The position numbers and the translations under genes are program-made. A stretch of 64,000 nucleotides of DNA, from positions 1-64,000 of the forward strand of contig JANQOU010000012.1 in assembly GCA_028285585.1 (NCBI GenBank), given 5' to 3'. Source of the stretch: Acidimicrobiia bacterium (GTDB lineage: Bacteria > Actinomycetota > Acidimicrobiia > Spongiisociales > ZC4RG35). A model generated the notes under the pieces. It saw nothing but the letters and a program-made list of their open reading frames with translations. It did not search any database and was not told the origin of the DNA. Of this stretch, positions 8,101-16,731 are shown in pieces (the stretch's first letter is position 1; each line of letters starts with the position of its first letter).

Positions 8101-9056
8101 CAGATGACTCCGGCTCCCGCCGTCGGCGAGTCGGCGAGGCTCAGGCCCAGCTCGTCGAGCTTGGCAATCACCTCATCGAGGCTCTTCTGGCCGAAGTTGG
8201 TGATGTTGAGCAGGTCGTCTGAGGTCCGCTCCACCAGCTCGCCCACCGTCTTGATCTGAGCGCGACGCAGGCAGTTGCGGGGCCGCTCGGAAAGGTCGAG
8301 CGCCTCGATCGGAAGATCGAGATCGGGCGACCCGGAGACCTCGGGCTCGACATCGCCGAGCTCGAGACCCTGGCCCTCACCGATGTCGGCGAACAGGCCC
8401 ATCAACTCGCCAAGAGTCTTGCCGGCCGAGGAAACCGCCTCGGTGGGCTCGATGGCGCCATTGGTCTCGACATCGATGATCAGCTTGTCGAAGTTGGTCA
8501 TCTGGCCGACCTGGGTGTTCTCCACCTTGTAGGCCACCTTGCGCACCGGAGAGAAGATCGAGTCGACGGGGATGACACCGATGGCTGAAGAGCCACCCTT
8601 GTTCCCATCAGCCGTCCGGTAGCCGACACCGGGAGCGACGGTCAGCTCCATCTCGAGACGCCCGGAGGCGCTCAGAGTGGCGATGTGGGCATCGGGGTTG
8701 ACGACTTCGACACCCGCGGGAAGCTTCAAGTCGGCGGCAGTGACGTCGCCGGCACCCTTCGAGCTGAGATAGAGCGTCTGCTCGTCGACTCCATCCATCC
8801 GGATGACGATCCTCTTGATGTTGAGGATCATGTCGACGACATCCTCGACCACACCGTTGATGGTCGAGAACTCGTGCTCGACACCCTCGATCTGGATCGA
8901 GGTGATGGCAGCACCGGGGATGCGTGACAACAGCGTGCGGCGCATCGTGTTGCCCAGGGTGTAACCGAAGCCAGGCTCCAGCGGCTCCACGACGATGCGT
9001 GAGCGAGTCTCGCTGAGTACTTCTTCTTCGATCTGGGGGCGTTGGACAATCAGCAA
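8100..9056 (-). CDS. rpoA: RNA polymerase subunit alpha
   Basis: The alpha subunit nucleates RNA polymerase assembly and contacts promoter UP elements and activators. The 318-residue protein has the N-terminal dimerisation domain ([18 protein letters not shown]) and the C-terminal helix-hairpin-helix DNA-binding domain (LGLSL at its end, and SLDEVIAKL). Length is normal. It sits between rpsD and rplQ as in most bacteria. Confidence 0.98.
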   Translation of the reverse strand: MLIVQRPQIEEEVLSETRSRIVVEPLEPGFGYTLGNTMRRTLLSRIPGAAITSIQIEGVEHEFSTINGVVEDVVDMILNIKRIVIRMDGVDEQTLYLSSKGAGDVTAADLKLPAGVEVVNPDAHIATLSASGRLEMELTVAPGVGYRTADGNKGGSSAIGVIPVDSIFSPVRKVAYKVENTQVGQMTNFDKLIIDVETNGAIEPTEAVSSAGKTLGELMGLFADIGEGQGLELGDVEPEVSGSPDLDLPIEALDLSERPRNCLRRAQIKTVGELVERTSDDLLNITNFGQKSLDEVIAKLDELGLSLADSPTAGAGVI

Positions 9057-9066
9057 CTCGGTTACC

Positions 9067-9672
9067 TCACTTCGAGTAGAGCTCGACGATCAACTGCTCG
9101 TTGATGTCGGTGTCGATCTGATCGCGACGGGGGTGGCTATTGACCGTGATCTGCCTTCCATCGACATCGACACTGAGCCAGTCCTCAACGGGACGAGCCT
9201 GAGTGTCGACGGCGTGCTGGATCATGATCAAATCCTTGGAGCGGTCCTTGGGAGTGACGACGTCACCCGGCTTGACCTGGTACGACGGGATGTCGACCTT
9301 CTTCCCATTCACCTGGAAGTGGCCGTGGTTGACCATCTGCCGGGCCTGGGGGCGGGTTGCGGCGAGACCTGAGCGCCACACGACGTTGTCGAGGCGCTGC
9401 TCCAGCATTTGGAGCAGGTTGTCACCGGTGATACCGGGACGACGCGCAGCTTCCTTGTAGTAGTTGCGGAACTGCTTCTCGAGGACGCCGTACATGGTGC
9501 GCAGCTTCTGCTTCTCGCGAAGCTGGATCAGGTAGTCGGACTCGCGAACCCGGCCGCGGCCGTGCTCACCTGGTGGATAGGGGCGACGCTCGACCGGGCA
9601 CCGCTTGCTCTGGCAGAGCGGGGTGCGGGCACGACGACACGCCTTGTGACGGGGACCTGTGTACCTAGCCAT
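9067..9672 (-). CDS. rpsD: 30S ribosomal protein S4
   Basis: S4 (uS4) binds 16S rRNA first in small-subunit assembly and helps form the mRNA entry channel. The 201-residue protein begins [15 protein letters not shown] and has the ERRPYPPGEHG motif and the S4 RNA-binding domain from about residue 90. Cysteines at 12, 20 and 25 look like a partial or altered N-terminal zinc site. The start overlaps the rpsK stop by one base (TGATG). Confidence 0.97.
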   Translation of the reverse strand: MARYTGPRHKACRRARTPLCQSKRCPVERRPYPPGEHGRGRVRESDYLIQLREKQKLRTMYGVLEKQFRNYYKEAARRPGITGDNLLQMLEQRLDNVVWRSGLAATRPQARQMVNHGHFQVNGKKVDIPSYQVKPGDVVTPKDRSKDLIMIQHAVDTQARPVEDWLSVDVDGRQITVNSHPRRDQIDTDINEQLIVELYSK

Positions 9673-10064
9673 CAGCCTCTCCTGCGCTTCTTGGGCCGGC
9701 AGCCGTTGTGCGGCATCGGTGTCACGTCTTTGACCCAGCTGATCTCCATGCCCATGTTCTGCAAGGTCCGGACTGCAGTGTCACGGCCCGAGCCGGTGCC
9801 GCTGACGATCACATCGAGCTTGCGGATGCCGTGCTCGCCGGCACGGCGCGCTGCCTCCTCGGCTGCGACCTGAGCGGCGTAAGGAGTCGATTTGCGCGAG
9901 CCCTTGAAGCCAACCGAGCCACCCGACGTCCACGCCACGGTGGCACCGTCGAGGTCGGTGATGCTGATGATCGTGTTGTTGAAACTCGCCTTGATGTGGG
10001 CCTGACCGTGAGAGATGTTCTTCCGCTCACGACGACGGACCCTCTTGGCGCCTGGTGTTGTCAC
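9672..10064 (-). CDS. rpsK: 30S ribosomal protein S11
   Basis: S11 (uS11) forms the platform of the small subunit near the mRNA exit. The 130-residue protein contains [17 protein letters not shown] and the C-terminal [15 protein letters not shown], both diagnostic. The ATG overlaps the rpsM stop as ATGA, within the alpha operon order rpmJ-rpsM-rpsK-rpsD-rpoA-rplQ. Confidence 0.98.
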   Translation of the reverse strand: MTTPGAKRVRRRERKNISHGQAHIKASFNNTIISITDLDGATVAWTSGGSVGFKGSRKSTPYAAQVAAEEAARRAGEHGIRKLDVIVSGTGSGRDTAVRTLQNMGMEISWVKDVTPMPHNGCRPKKRRRG

Positions 10065-10438
10065 TTGGTCACCTTCTTCTTGCCGGCGATGGCGACACGC
10101 CGGCCCTTGCGGGACCGGGCGTTGGTGTGGGTCCGCTGACCACGGACGGGGAGGCCCCTGCGGTGTCTTATCCCCTGGTAACTCCCGATCTCGATCTTGC
10201 GCTTGATGTTCTGCTGAATCTCACGACGCAAGTCACCTTCGACCTGGTAGCTGGACTCGATGAACCGGCGGATCTTGGCCACCTCGTCGTCGGTCAGCGA
10301 CCGCACCCTGGTGTCACCGTCCACACCGGTCTCGGCGCAGATCTGCTGGGCCCTGGAGAGGCCGATTCCGTAGATGTATGTAAGGGACACCTCCAACCGC
10401 TTGTCGCGGGGGATGTCGACGCCTGCGATACGAGCCAT
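10061..10438 (-). CDS. rpsM: 30S ribosomal protein S13
   Basis: S13 (uS13) lies in the small-subunit head and bridges to L5. From the ATG at 10438 the protein has 125 residues, starting [20 protein letters not shown] and including [19 protein letters not shown]. Further upstream codons in frame overlap rpmJ and are not coding. The start overlaps the rpmJ stop as TAATG. Confidence 0.97.
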   Translation of the reverse strand: MARIAGVDIPRDKRLEVSLTYIYGIGLSRAQQICAETGVDGDTRVRSLTDDEVAKIRRFIESSYQVEGDLRREIQQNIKRKIEIGSYQGIRHRRGLPVRGQRTHTNARSRKGRRVAIAGKKKVTK

Positions 10439-10551
10439 TAACCCTGCCTTTGCTTGTGCCGTGGGTTGGAGCAGATCACCCAGACGCGGCCGCGGCGCCG
10501 GATGATCCGGCACTTCTCACACATCTTCTTTGTGGAAGGGCGAACCTTCAT
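10438..10551 (-). CDS. rpmJ: 50S ribosomal protein L36
   Basis: L36 (bL36) is the smallest large-subunit protein; this one has 37 residues. It is the zinc-binding form with the C-x2-C, later Cys and His pattern (MCEKCR and [12 protein letters not shown]). I placed the start at the ATG at 10551 because MKVRPSTKK is the universal N terminus; a GGAG lies about 10 nt upstream. It opens the alpha operon. infA, which normally precedes it, is not here. Confidence 0.97.
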   Translation of the reverse strand: MKVRPSTKKMCEKCRIIRRRGRVWVICSNPRHKQRQG

Positions 10552-10638
10552 TCTCTGCACTCCAAAACTCTCGTTGTCATCGCGCATTGCGCGCGAACAG
10601 GTCAGGCCATCGTCACCTAACCGGAGCTTGTGGTTATT

Positions 10639-10654
10639 AGGGCGACGACGCCCT
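10639..10654 (-). other. Leader hairpin in the rpmJ operon 5' region
   Basis: On the minus strand AGGGCG and CGCCCT form a 6-bp stem with a TCGT loop, followed by AATAA. It sits between the predicted promoter at 10707-10736 and the rpmJ start, so it would be in the leader of the alpha operon mRNA. A role in autoregulation is possible but unproven. Confidence 0.35.
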
Positions 10655-10706
10655 GACGGGTCACCGCTGATCCCGGCCAAAGGGACAACGGCTCAAGACC
10701 TGGAGA

Positions 10707-10736
10707 ATTCTAGCTGGTGATTGAGAAAATGCTCAA
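10707..10736 (-). promoter_or_regulatory. Candidate promoter of the rpmJ-rpsM-rpoA operon
   Basis: TTGAGC (10736-10731) and TAGAAT (10712-10707) are separated by 18 bp on the minus strand, a good fit to the housekeeping sigma factor. It would give a leader of about 150 nt before rpmJ. A promoter here makes sense because the alpha operon is cut off from the spc operon by aceK and the TOPRIM gene. Confidence 0.55.
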
Positions 10737-10769
10737 ATCATCCGATCTGGGGATACCTACGCTGATCTG

Positions 10770-11306
10770 ATGGCCCAGCGCAACGCCGTGATCTTGGTTG
10801 AAGGAGAAAGCGACCGGGCTGCTGTCCTCACCCTGGCCGGCCGCCTGGGTCGCGACTTCGACACCGAGAACGTCGAGATCATCGTGATGGGTGGAGCCTC
10901 CCCCTTGGCCGATCACCTGGGGCGGCTGCTGGTCGATCAGCGATACGACGGGCTGGTTGCCGGGGTGATCGACGTGGGTGAGACCGGCGACCTCGAGAAG
11001 GGGCTGGACCGGGTGGGCCTCTCACGCGACGGCTTCTTCACGATGGATCCCGACCTGGAGGGCGAGATGATTCGCGCCGTCGGCCCGGGCGTCATGGAGG
11101 CGATATTCGAGGAAGAGGGTGAGTTGCGGGGGTTTCGGACCATGCAAAACCAGCCGCACTGGCGGGGAAAGCCGATCGAGGAGCAAATGCACCGGTTTCT
11201 CAGGGTGAAGTCCCATCGCAACATCAGATACGGGACGCTCCTCGCCGAAGCCGTGGACATCGCCCGGATCCCCAAACCGCTGCGCGATCTGATCGACTAC
11301 GTCTAG
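10770..11306 (+). CDS. TOPRIM-domain protein
   Basis: This 178-residue protein is a stand-alone TOPRIM nucleotidyl-transferase/hydrolase domain. The VEGESDRAAV motif near the N terminus supplies the catalytic Glu. GVIDVGE and a DLEGEMIRAVG segment correspond to the later acidic motifs of OLD-like TOPRIM proteins in actinobacteria. Its ligand and pathway are unknown to me. It is divergent from rpmJ and its stop overlaps the aceK stop tail to tail by 4 bp. It occupies part of the usual infA position. Confidence 0.75.
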   Translation: MAQRNAVILVEGESDRAAVLTLAGRLGRDFDTENVEIIVMGGASPLADHLGRLLVDQRYDGLVAGVIDVGETGDLEKGLDRVGLSRDGFFTMDPDLEGEMIRAVGPGVMEAIFEEEGELRGFRTMQNQPHWRGKPIEEQMHRFLRVKSHRNIRYGTLLAEAVDIARIPKPLRDLIDYV

Positions 11307-12982
11307 CTGAGTCGCAGGGAGTCCGAGTACGGGTAGATGGAGACGATCTCACCTGCTCGCAGCCGGGCTTGGATCGACTTCCACCACGCCGCGTCGAGCA
11401 AGTCGGAGTGGTTGTCCATGAACACCGCCTTCAACTCCGGAGAAAGCCCGAGGAAAGACTCGAACTCCGACGGGAAGATGTCGGCAGGCCCCACTGGGAA
11501 CCAGGGCGTCGCCGACATCTCGTCTTCGATGTTGGAGGCCACCGGCATGTCTCGGAACCGGCAGTCGGCCAGTTCGGTCAGCTCGTCGTAGTCATAGAAC
11601 ACCACTCGCTCGTTGCGGGTCACACCGAAGTTCTTGATCAGGAGGTCGCCAGGGAACATTCCTGTCGTCGCCAGGTCCCTGATGGCGTTCCCGTAGTCGA
11701 TCACTGCCGCGGCGGCCATGTCTGGAGTCGTGTCCCGCAGGTACACGTCGAGAGGGACAACTCTCCTCTGCACGTAGGCGCGCGATATGGCGACCTTGTC
11801 GCCGTCGAGTTGCACCGAGCGGGAGCATGCAGACAGGAGATGATCAAGAAAGCCCGGCGCGAAGCGGTCCCGCTCGAACTCCAGGTGCTCGTACACCTGA
11901 GAGTCGATGAGGCGTCCCGCCCGATCGTGCCGGTAGACCAGCCGATACTTGTCCATCACCTGGCTCGGGGTCAGCTTTTTCTGTGGTGGGAAGCTGTCTT
12001 TGATCACCTTGAAGACCATCTCGAAGCCGGGAAGATGGAACACCGCCATCACCAAGCCCTCCTTCCCAGGCGGGCGTTGGAACAGGTCGTCGCTGGTCCT
12101 CAGATGGTCGAGAAGCTCCCGGTACAGCTCGGTCTTCCCGTGCCGAGGCCTCCCGATGGAGATGTACATCTCCGAAAGACGCTTTCGTGGGACCTGATCG
12201 CGGATGTACTCGACGAGGTCGCGGGGACGGTCGGTGTCGACGTGGAAGTAGGAATGGGCGAACGAAAAGAGAACGGAGACGTCGTTCTCCTCGAGCAGAA
12301 CGGCATCGACATTGATACCGGCTTCTCCGTGCTCGAAGGCAATGGCCAACGGCTGCGTCTCGACGGTCCCGACGACCTGCCCGACCAGATAGGCGCCCTT
12401 GCCGCGGTAGAAGACACTCGTGGCCACCTCCAACTGCACGGGCTCAGAAACCAAGTGGATGATGCGGTCGGCAGCTCGCTCCAGGTCGCCGTCGAGGTCT
12501 TCGAACGGGGCCCGGAACCCGGCACTTTCGACCGCCTGCCGAACCGCGTTGGCGAGGCCTTCAGCACAGTCGACCCGAAGGCTTGAGGTGGTGCCATCAA
12601 TCGGCTTCGCCTCACTGTCGACGAACTCAATGGCTGCGTCGACCCCCACCGTGTCAAAGATCCGGCGGGTGACGCTGTTGTAGAACGTCTCGGCCAGCTC
12701 AAGCTCCGGGCGGTCGCCGGCAAGCTCCGAGTAGGCCGATCTCACCCCAGCCCACAAGGAACGGTCGAAGCGAGTGTTGCCGAGGTACTCGCCCACCACT
12801 TCCGCGGTGCGAGTCGCCGTCTCCGGATAGAGACTGATCCGATCGGATGCGTCGTCGGCCATTCCCTGCCAGTCGCGACTCTCGAAACGGACCTTGGCCC
12901 GGCGAGTCAGCCTTCGGAAATCCTCCTCCATCTCGACAAATGCGTCGAAGACGACCTCGGCCGCAATCTGGTCAGTCGACAT
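11303..12982 (-). CDS. aceK: Isocitrate dehydrogenase kinase/phosphatase
   Basis: AceK reversibly phosphorylates isocitrate dehydrogenase and so directs carbon between the TCA cycle and the glyoxylate shunt. The protein has 559 residues against 578 in E. coli. The C-terminal kinase half is well conserved: RHGKTELYRELLDHL, the Lys-bearing VFKVIKDSFPPQK, then YGNAIRDLA. FPGDLLIKNFGVTR and the metal-binding VFYDYDE follow. The N-terminal regulatory half is more divergent. AceK is best known from proteobacteria, so its presence in an actinobacterial ribosomal cluster is unusual. No aceA, aceB or icd is in the window. Confidence 0.93.
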   Translation of the reverse strand: MSTDQIAAEVVFDAFVEMEEDFRRLTRRAKVRFESRDWQGMADDASDRISLYPETATRTAEVVGEYLGNTRFDRSLWAGVRSAYSELAGDRPELELAETFYNSVTRRIFDTVGVDAAIEFVDSEAKPIDGTTSSLRVDCAEGLANAVRQAVESAGFRAPFEDLDGDLERAADRIIHLVSEPVQLEVATSVFYRGKGAYLVGQVVGTVETQPLAIAFEHGEAGINVDAVLLEENDVSVLFSFAHSYFHVDTDRPRDLVEYIRDQVPRKRLSEMYISIGRPRHGKTELYRELLDHLRTSDDLFQRPPGKEGLVMAVFHLPGFEMVFKVIKDSFPPQKKLTPSQVMDKYRLVYRHDRAGRLIDSQVYEHLEFERDRFAPGFLDHLLSACSRSVQLDGDKVAISRAYVQRRVVPLDVYLRDTTPDMAAAAVIDYGNAIRDLATTGMFPGDLLIKNFGVTRNERVVFYDYDELTELADCRFRDMPVASNIEDEMSATPWFPVGPADIFPSEFESFLGLSPELKAVFMDNHSDLLDAAWWKSIQARLRAGEIVSIYPYSDSLRLS

Positions 12983-13080
12983 CGGAGTCAGCCTGGCAGG
13001 CTCGGGTCAACACCATTGCATTCCCGGCCTGACTCTGACACTCTGAAGCCATGCCGATCTCCGAGGCGGCCTGAACCGAC

Positions 13081-13341
13081 CTGTACAATGCTCTGCGTGA
13101 CGTCCTCGGGCCCCAGAACGCCGAGACTTTCATGAGCGGCTTCCCTCTTTACGCACTCGATGAAGTGGCAACCAAGGCAGACCTGAAGGTCCTCGAAGCC
13201 GAGTTGAAGGCGGATATGGCAGCCCTTCGCGCCGAAATCTATGCCGAACTCGGATCTCTGCGGAAGACGATGTTCACCCAGATGGTGATGATCATGGTCA
13301 CCGTCATCGGATCGATGATCGGTGTCGGGATCCTGACCTAA
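13081..13341 (+). CDS. Coiled-coil protein with C-terminal membrane anchor, 5' end doubtful
   Basis: The clear part starts at ATG 13132 and encodes 69 residues: a KADLKVLEAELKADM-type coiled coil and one C-terminal transmembrane segment (about residues 48-68). It resembles small DUF1640/CCDC90-like proteins. Codons upstream in the same frame (13075-13131) also look coding (TDLYNALRDVLGPQNAETF), matching the helix that usually opens such proteins. They are separated from a possible ATG at 13051 by a TGA at 13072-13074. A CTG start at 13081, a C-to-T change from CGA, or decay are all possible. Its stop overlaps the map stop. Confidence 0.55.
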   Translation: MYNALRDVLGPQNAETFMSGFPLYALDEVATKADLKVLEAELKADMAALRAEIYAELGSLRKTMFTQMVMIMVTVIGSMIGVGILT

Positions 13342-14123
13342 CCCGCCACGACCTCTTCGACAGGCACCGGCTCCAACGCCGCAGTGAAAACCTGTGGCCC
13401 GTCCGGAGTGATGGCGACGGTGTGCTCCCAATGAGCGGACAGCGTCCCGTCGTCGGTGCGAACTGTCCAGCCGTCAGGATCGACCTTGGTGTGACGACGG
13501 CCGATGTTGAACATCGGCTCTATGCATAGGGCCATGCCCGTCTTCAGCTTCAAGCCTTTGCCCTTGACTCCGTAGTTGGGCACCTGAGGCTCCTCGTGCA
13601 TCTCGCGCCCGATCCCGTGACCGACGTACTCCTCGACGACGCCATAGCCGTGAGCGGTGCCGATCTCGTGAACGACGCTCCCGATGTCACCGAGCCGATT
13701 GCCTTTGTCCACCAATCGGATGCCGGCCCACATCGCCTCCTGGGTGGTGTCGATCAGATGCCGTGCTTCCTCGGTGACTTCGCCAACACCGACGGTGAAG
13801 GCGGCATCGCCGTGAAAGCCCTCGTAGATGGCCCCGGCATCGACGGAAAGGATGTCACCTTCTTCGAGCCTGTACTCCGACGGTATGCCGTGGACAATCA
13901 CATCGTTGGGAGAGAGGCAGAGAGTCGCCGGGTAGCTGCCGAGATAGTTGAGGAAGGACGAGGTGCAGCCGTGGTCGGCGATGGTCTGGGCACCGATCTC
14001 CTCCAGCTCGAGCAAAGTGACACCAGGCTTGGCTGCCTCGCGAACCCGTCGGTGGACATCGGCGACACAGGCGCCGGCCTTTGCCATTTTGGCGAACTCG
14101 CGACGCGACTTGATGGTGATCAT
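13338..14123 (-). CDS. map: Methionine aminopeptidase, type I
   Basis: Map removes the initiator Met from nascent proteins. The 261-residue protein has the pita-bread fold signature. Metal ligands can be placed in DAGAIYEGFHGDAA, VGHGIGREMHEEPQ and CIEPMF, and in the final SAHWEHTVAI Glu region. It is translationally coupled to adk by an ATGA overlap (14120-14123) and closes the spc operon here. Confidence 0.97.
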   Translation of the reverse strand: MITIKSRREFAKMAKAGACVADVHRRVREAAKPGVTLLELEEIGAQTIADHGCTSSFLNYLGSYPATLCLSPNDVIVHGIPSEYRLEEGDILSVDAGAIYEGFHGDAAFTVGVGEVTEEARHLIDTTQEAMWAGIRLVDKGNRLGDIGSVVHEIGTAHGYGVVEEYVGHGIGREMHEEPQVPNYGVKGKGLKLKTGMALCIEPMFNIGRRHTKVDPDGWTVRTDDGTLSAHWEHTVAITPDGPQVFTAALEPVPVEEVVAG

Positions 14124-14668
14124 GATTGATGCAGGGCGGCGATCACCCGGTCTGTGATCTCGCCGACCTCACCCATGCCGTCCACACTGACCGTGATCCC
14201 GCGCTCGCCGTAGACGTCGAGCAAAGGCTGCGTCTGCTTCCGATAGATGTCGAAGCGGTTGCGAATTGCTTCCTCGGTGTCGTCGGCGCGACCCCTCGCC
14301 AGCATGCGGCCCGCCAGCTCGCCCTCATCGACTTCAAAGACAACCACCCGGTCGAGGCCCTCCTCACTGAGCAACTCGTCGAGTGCCTCCACCTGGGCAG
14401 GTGTCCGAGGGAACCCATCGAGAATGAACCCATCTGCGGCATCGTCCTCCGCGACGCGTTGTGAGAGCATCTGCACGGTCAATGAGTCGGGCACGTAGTC
14501 GCCCGCTTTCATGATCGCGTCGACCTTGGCCCCCAACTCGGTGCCGTTCGAGACATGGTGGCGGAACATGTCACCGGTGGAGATGTGCGGTATCCCGAGA
14601 CGCTCGGCGACACGGGACGCTTGAGTTCCCTTGCCGGCTCCGGGCGGCCCGATGAACAGCAGTCTCAT
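14120..14668 (-). CDS. adk: Adenylate kinase
   Basis: Adk interconverts ATP + AMP and 2 ADP. The 182-residue protein has the P-loop GPPGAGKGT at residues 7-15, the AMP-binding segment ISTGDMFR, and DGFPRTPAQ. It lacks the longer zinc-type lid and so is the short actinobacterial form. It lies between secY and map as in many Gram-positive bacteria. Confidence 0.97.
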   Translation of the reverse strand: MRLLFIGPPGAGKGTQASRVAERLGIPHISTGDMFRHHVSNGTELGAKVDAIMKAGDYVPDSLTVQMLSQRVAEDDAADGFILDGFPRTPAQVEALDELLSEEGLDRVVVFEVDEGELAGRMLARGRADDTEEAIRNRFDIYRKQTQPLLDVYGERGITVSVDGMGEVGEITDRVIAALHQS

Positions 14669-14701
14669 GGCTCGAATCGGCGCGTGCGAGGCAGTTCCAC
14701 G

Positions 14702-16015
14702 CTACGTAAGGATGCCCTCGTAGTTACGCATCGTCAGCTGGGACTCGATCTGCTTCATCGTCTCCAGGGCGACACCGACCACGATAAGGATCGACACACC
14801 CGAGAAGGCTATCTGGAGGTTCCAGATAGCACCGGCGATCGCAGGCAACACCGAGATCGTCGCCAGGTAGATCGAGCCGGGAAGGGTGATCCTGTTGAGG
14901 ATGAACGAAAGGTGCTTGGCCGTCTGCCTGCCCGGGCGCACACCTGGGATGAACCCGCCCTGACGTTGGATCATCTCCGACTGCTGCTCCGGGTCGAACT
15001 GGATGGCCGTGTAGAAGTAGGTGAAGAAGACGATGAGAGCGAACAGAATCGCCACGTACCACCAGCTGACACCAAACGAGCCTGCACCCAAGTTGGTGTC
15101 GATCCAGCGCCTGGTCGCATCGACCCAAGCCGCATTGGAGGGGATGGCGGTCACCATCAGGGCCGGGATCAAAAGAACCGAAGTGGCGAAGATCACCGGG
15201 ATGACACCGGCGGTGTTGACCTTGAGGGGGATGTAGGTCGACTGCCCGCCCAGAACACGGCGACCACGCACCCGCTTTGCGAACTGAATGGGTATCCGCC
15301 GCTGACCCTGGTCGACGTAGATGATCGCCACGATCATCAGCAGGAAGATCCCCACGATGACGATGAACCTCATCGGCAGGTTTGCTGCGACTGTCTGCTG
15401 CCAGAGACTCCCGAAGATGAACGGGAACTGGCTGAGGATCGAGACGAAGATGATCAGGGACATCCCGTTGCCTACACCGCGCTGGGTGATCAGCTCACCG
15501 AGCCACATCACCATTGCGGTGCCCGCCGTCATGGTGAGGACGATCAGGATCACCCGGAACGGGGTGTAGTTCGGGATCAGGTCGATGCCGTTGGTGAATT
15601 GGCCCGAATGGAACAGGAAGGTGAATCCGGTCGACTGGATCAGGGCCAGGATCACCGTCATGTAACGAGTCCACTGGGTGATCACCTTGCGACCCGACTC
15701 CCCTTCTTCCTGGAGAGCCTGGAGTCTTGGGATGACCACGGTGAGGAGCTGCATGATGATCGACGCCGTGATGTAGGGGATGATCCCCAGGGCGAACACC
15801 GAGAACTGCTCCAGGGCACCTCCTGAGAACAGGTTGAGCAGACCGTAGATGCCGCCGGCTTGCTGCTGGCTCTGGAAGAGCTGGACTGCGTCGATGTCGA
15901 TCCCGGGCACCGGGATCGTCGCGCCAACCCGGTAGACCCCGAACATCGCCAGGGTGAAGAGAATCTTCGCCCGGAGGTCCGGGATCTTGAACATGTTGCG
16001 GTAGATGGAGAGCAT
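14702..16015 (-). CDS. secY: Protein translocase subunit SecY
   Basis: SecY is the channel of the Sec translocon in the cytoplasmic membrane. The 437-residue protein has ten hydrophobic segments and the signatures GVYRVGATIPVPGID near the N terminus, LGIIPYITASIIMQLL, and the cytosolic loop FAKRVRGRRVLGGQ. It follows rplO after a 66-bp gap and precedes adk, the usual spc order. Confidence 0.98.
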   Translation of the reverse strand: MLSIYRNMFKIPDLRAKILFTLAMFGVYRVGATIPVPGIDIDAVQLFQSQQQAGGIYGLLNLFSGGALEQFSVFALGIIPYITASIIMQLLTVVIPRLQALQEEGESGRKVITQWTRYMTVILALIQSTGFTFLFHSGQFTNGIDLIPNYTPFRVILIVLTMTAGTAMVMWLGELITQRGVGNGMSLIIFVSILSQFPFIFGSLWQQTVAANLPMRFIVIVGIFLLMIVAIIYVDQGQRRIPIQFAKRVRGRRVLGGQSTYIPLKVNTAGVIPVIFATSVLLIPALMVTAIPSNAAWVDATRRWIDTNLGAGSFGVSWWYVAILFALIVFFTYFYTAIQFDPEQQSEMIQRQGGFIPGVRPGRQTAKHLSFILNRITLPGSIYLATISVLPAIAGAIWNLQIAFSGVSILIVVGVALETMKQIESQLTMRNYEGILT

Positions 16016-16081
16016 GGATTCCTAGGTGTTCGCCGGCGCCAAGTCTTCTAGCTCGAGGCGCCTATGTGGTGGAACGCCGGG

Positions 16082-16537
16082 TCAGATGACCTCGGCGGTC
16101 CCTCCTGCTTCTTCGATCTTGGTCTTGGCGGAAGCGCTGAAAGCATGGGCTTTCACCGTCAGCTTCTTGGACAGGTCACCTTCAGCAAGAACCTTCACCC
16201 GGCCCTTGTGGCGGATGAGGCCCTTCTCACGAAGCTTCTCGGGGGTCACCTCCGACCCGGCCCTGAACTCGTTGAGGGTCGAGACGTTGACGATGGCGAA
16301 CTCCTCCTTGTTCGGGTTGTTGAAGCCCCGAAGCTTGGGGAGCCGCATCGCCAGTGGCGTCTGGCCACCCTCGAAGCCGGGCCGCAACGTGTTGCGAGCC
16401 TTCAGGCCTTTGGTGCCGCGACCTGCAGTCTTGCCACGGCGGCCACCCTCACCACGGCCCACCCGGATCTTCTTCTTCTTCGACCCGGAAGCCGGTGACA
16501 GGTGGTGCAGCTTCAACTGTTCTTTCTTGTCGCTCAT
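16082..16537 (-). CDS. rplO: 50S ribosomal protein L15
   Basis: L15 (uL15) is a late-assembly large-subunit protein. The 151-residue protein has the Gly/Arg-rich N-terminal extension ([18 protein letters not shown]) that threads into rRNA and the [18 protein letters not shown] core motif. The start overlaps the rpmD stop by one base. Confidence 0.97.
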   Translation of the reverse strand: MSDKKEQLKLHHLSPASGSKKKKIRVGRGEGGRRGKTAGRGTKGLKARNTLRPGFEGGQTPLAMRLPKLRGFNNPNKEEFAIVNVSTLNEFRAGSEVTPEKLREKGLIRHKGRVKVLAEGDLSKKLTVKAHAFSASAKTKIEEAGGTAEVI

Positions 16538-16731
16538 CAGCTCTCCTCGACTGCGACGAGATGGTCCACCTTGTGGAGCATCCCGCGCAGGGATGGGGAA
16601 TCGGCGTGCTCGACCGTTTGGTCGATCTTGCGAAGACCGAGCCCCTCGACGGTGGCTCGAGTCTTCGGCTTCTCGCCGATCACCGACTTCTTCAATGTGA
16701 CCTTCACGGTCTTCTTCTTAGCTTTCGCCAT
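16537..16731 (-). CDS. rpmD: 50S ribosomal protein L30
   Basis: L30 (uL30) is a small large-subunit protein, here 64 residues. [20 protein letters not shown] and [20 protein letters not shown] match the bacterial family. It is coupled to rpsE by a TGATG overlap and to rplO in the same way. Confidence 0.95.
   Translation of the reverse strand: MAKAKKKTVKVTLKKSVIGEKPKTRATVEGLGLRKIDQTVEHADSPSLRGMLHKVDHLVAVEES

Noticed and set aside
11369-12586. 405-codon open frame antisense to aceK
   Set aside because: aceK on the other strand has clear family motifs; this is a GC-bias shadow.
13072-13074. TGA in the coiled-coil gene as a second selenocysteine codon
   Set aside because: No Cys is expected there, and no GG-loop hairpin follows at SECIS distance.
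14555-15826. Long His/Asp-rich open frame antisense to secY
   Set aside because: Composition reflects the reverse of hydrophobic SecY codons.
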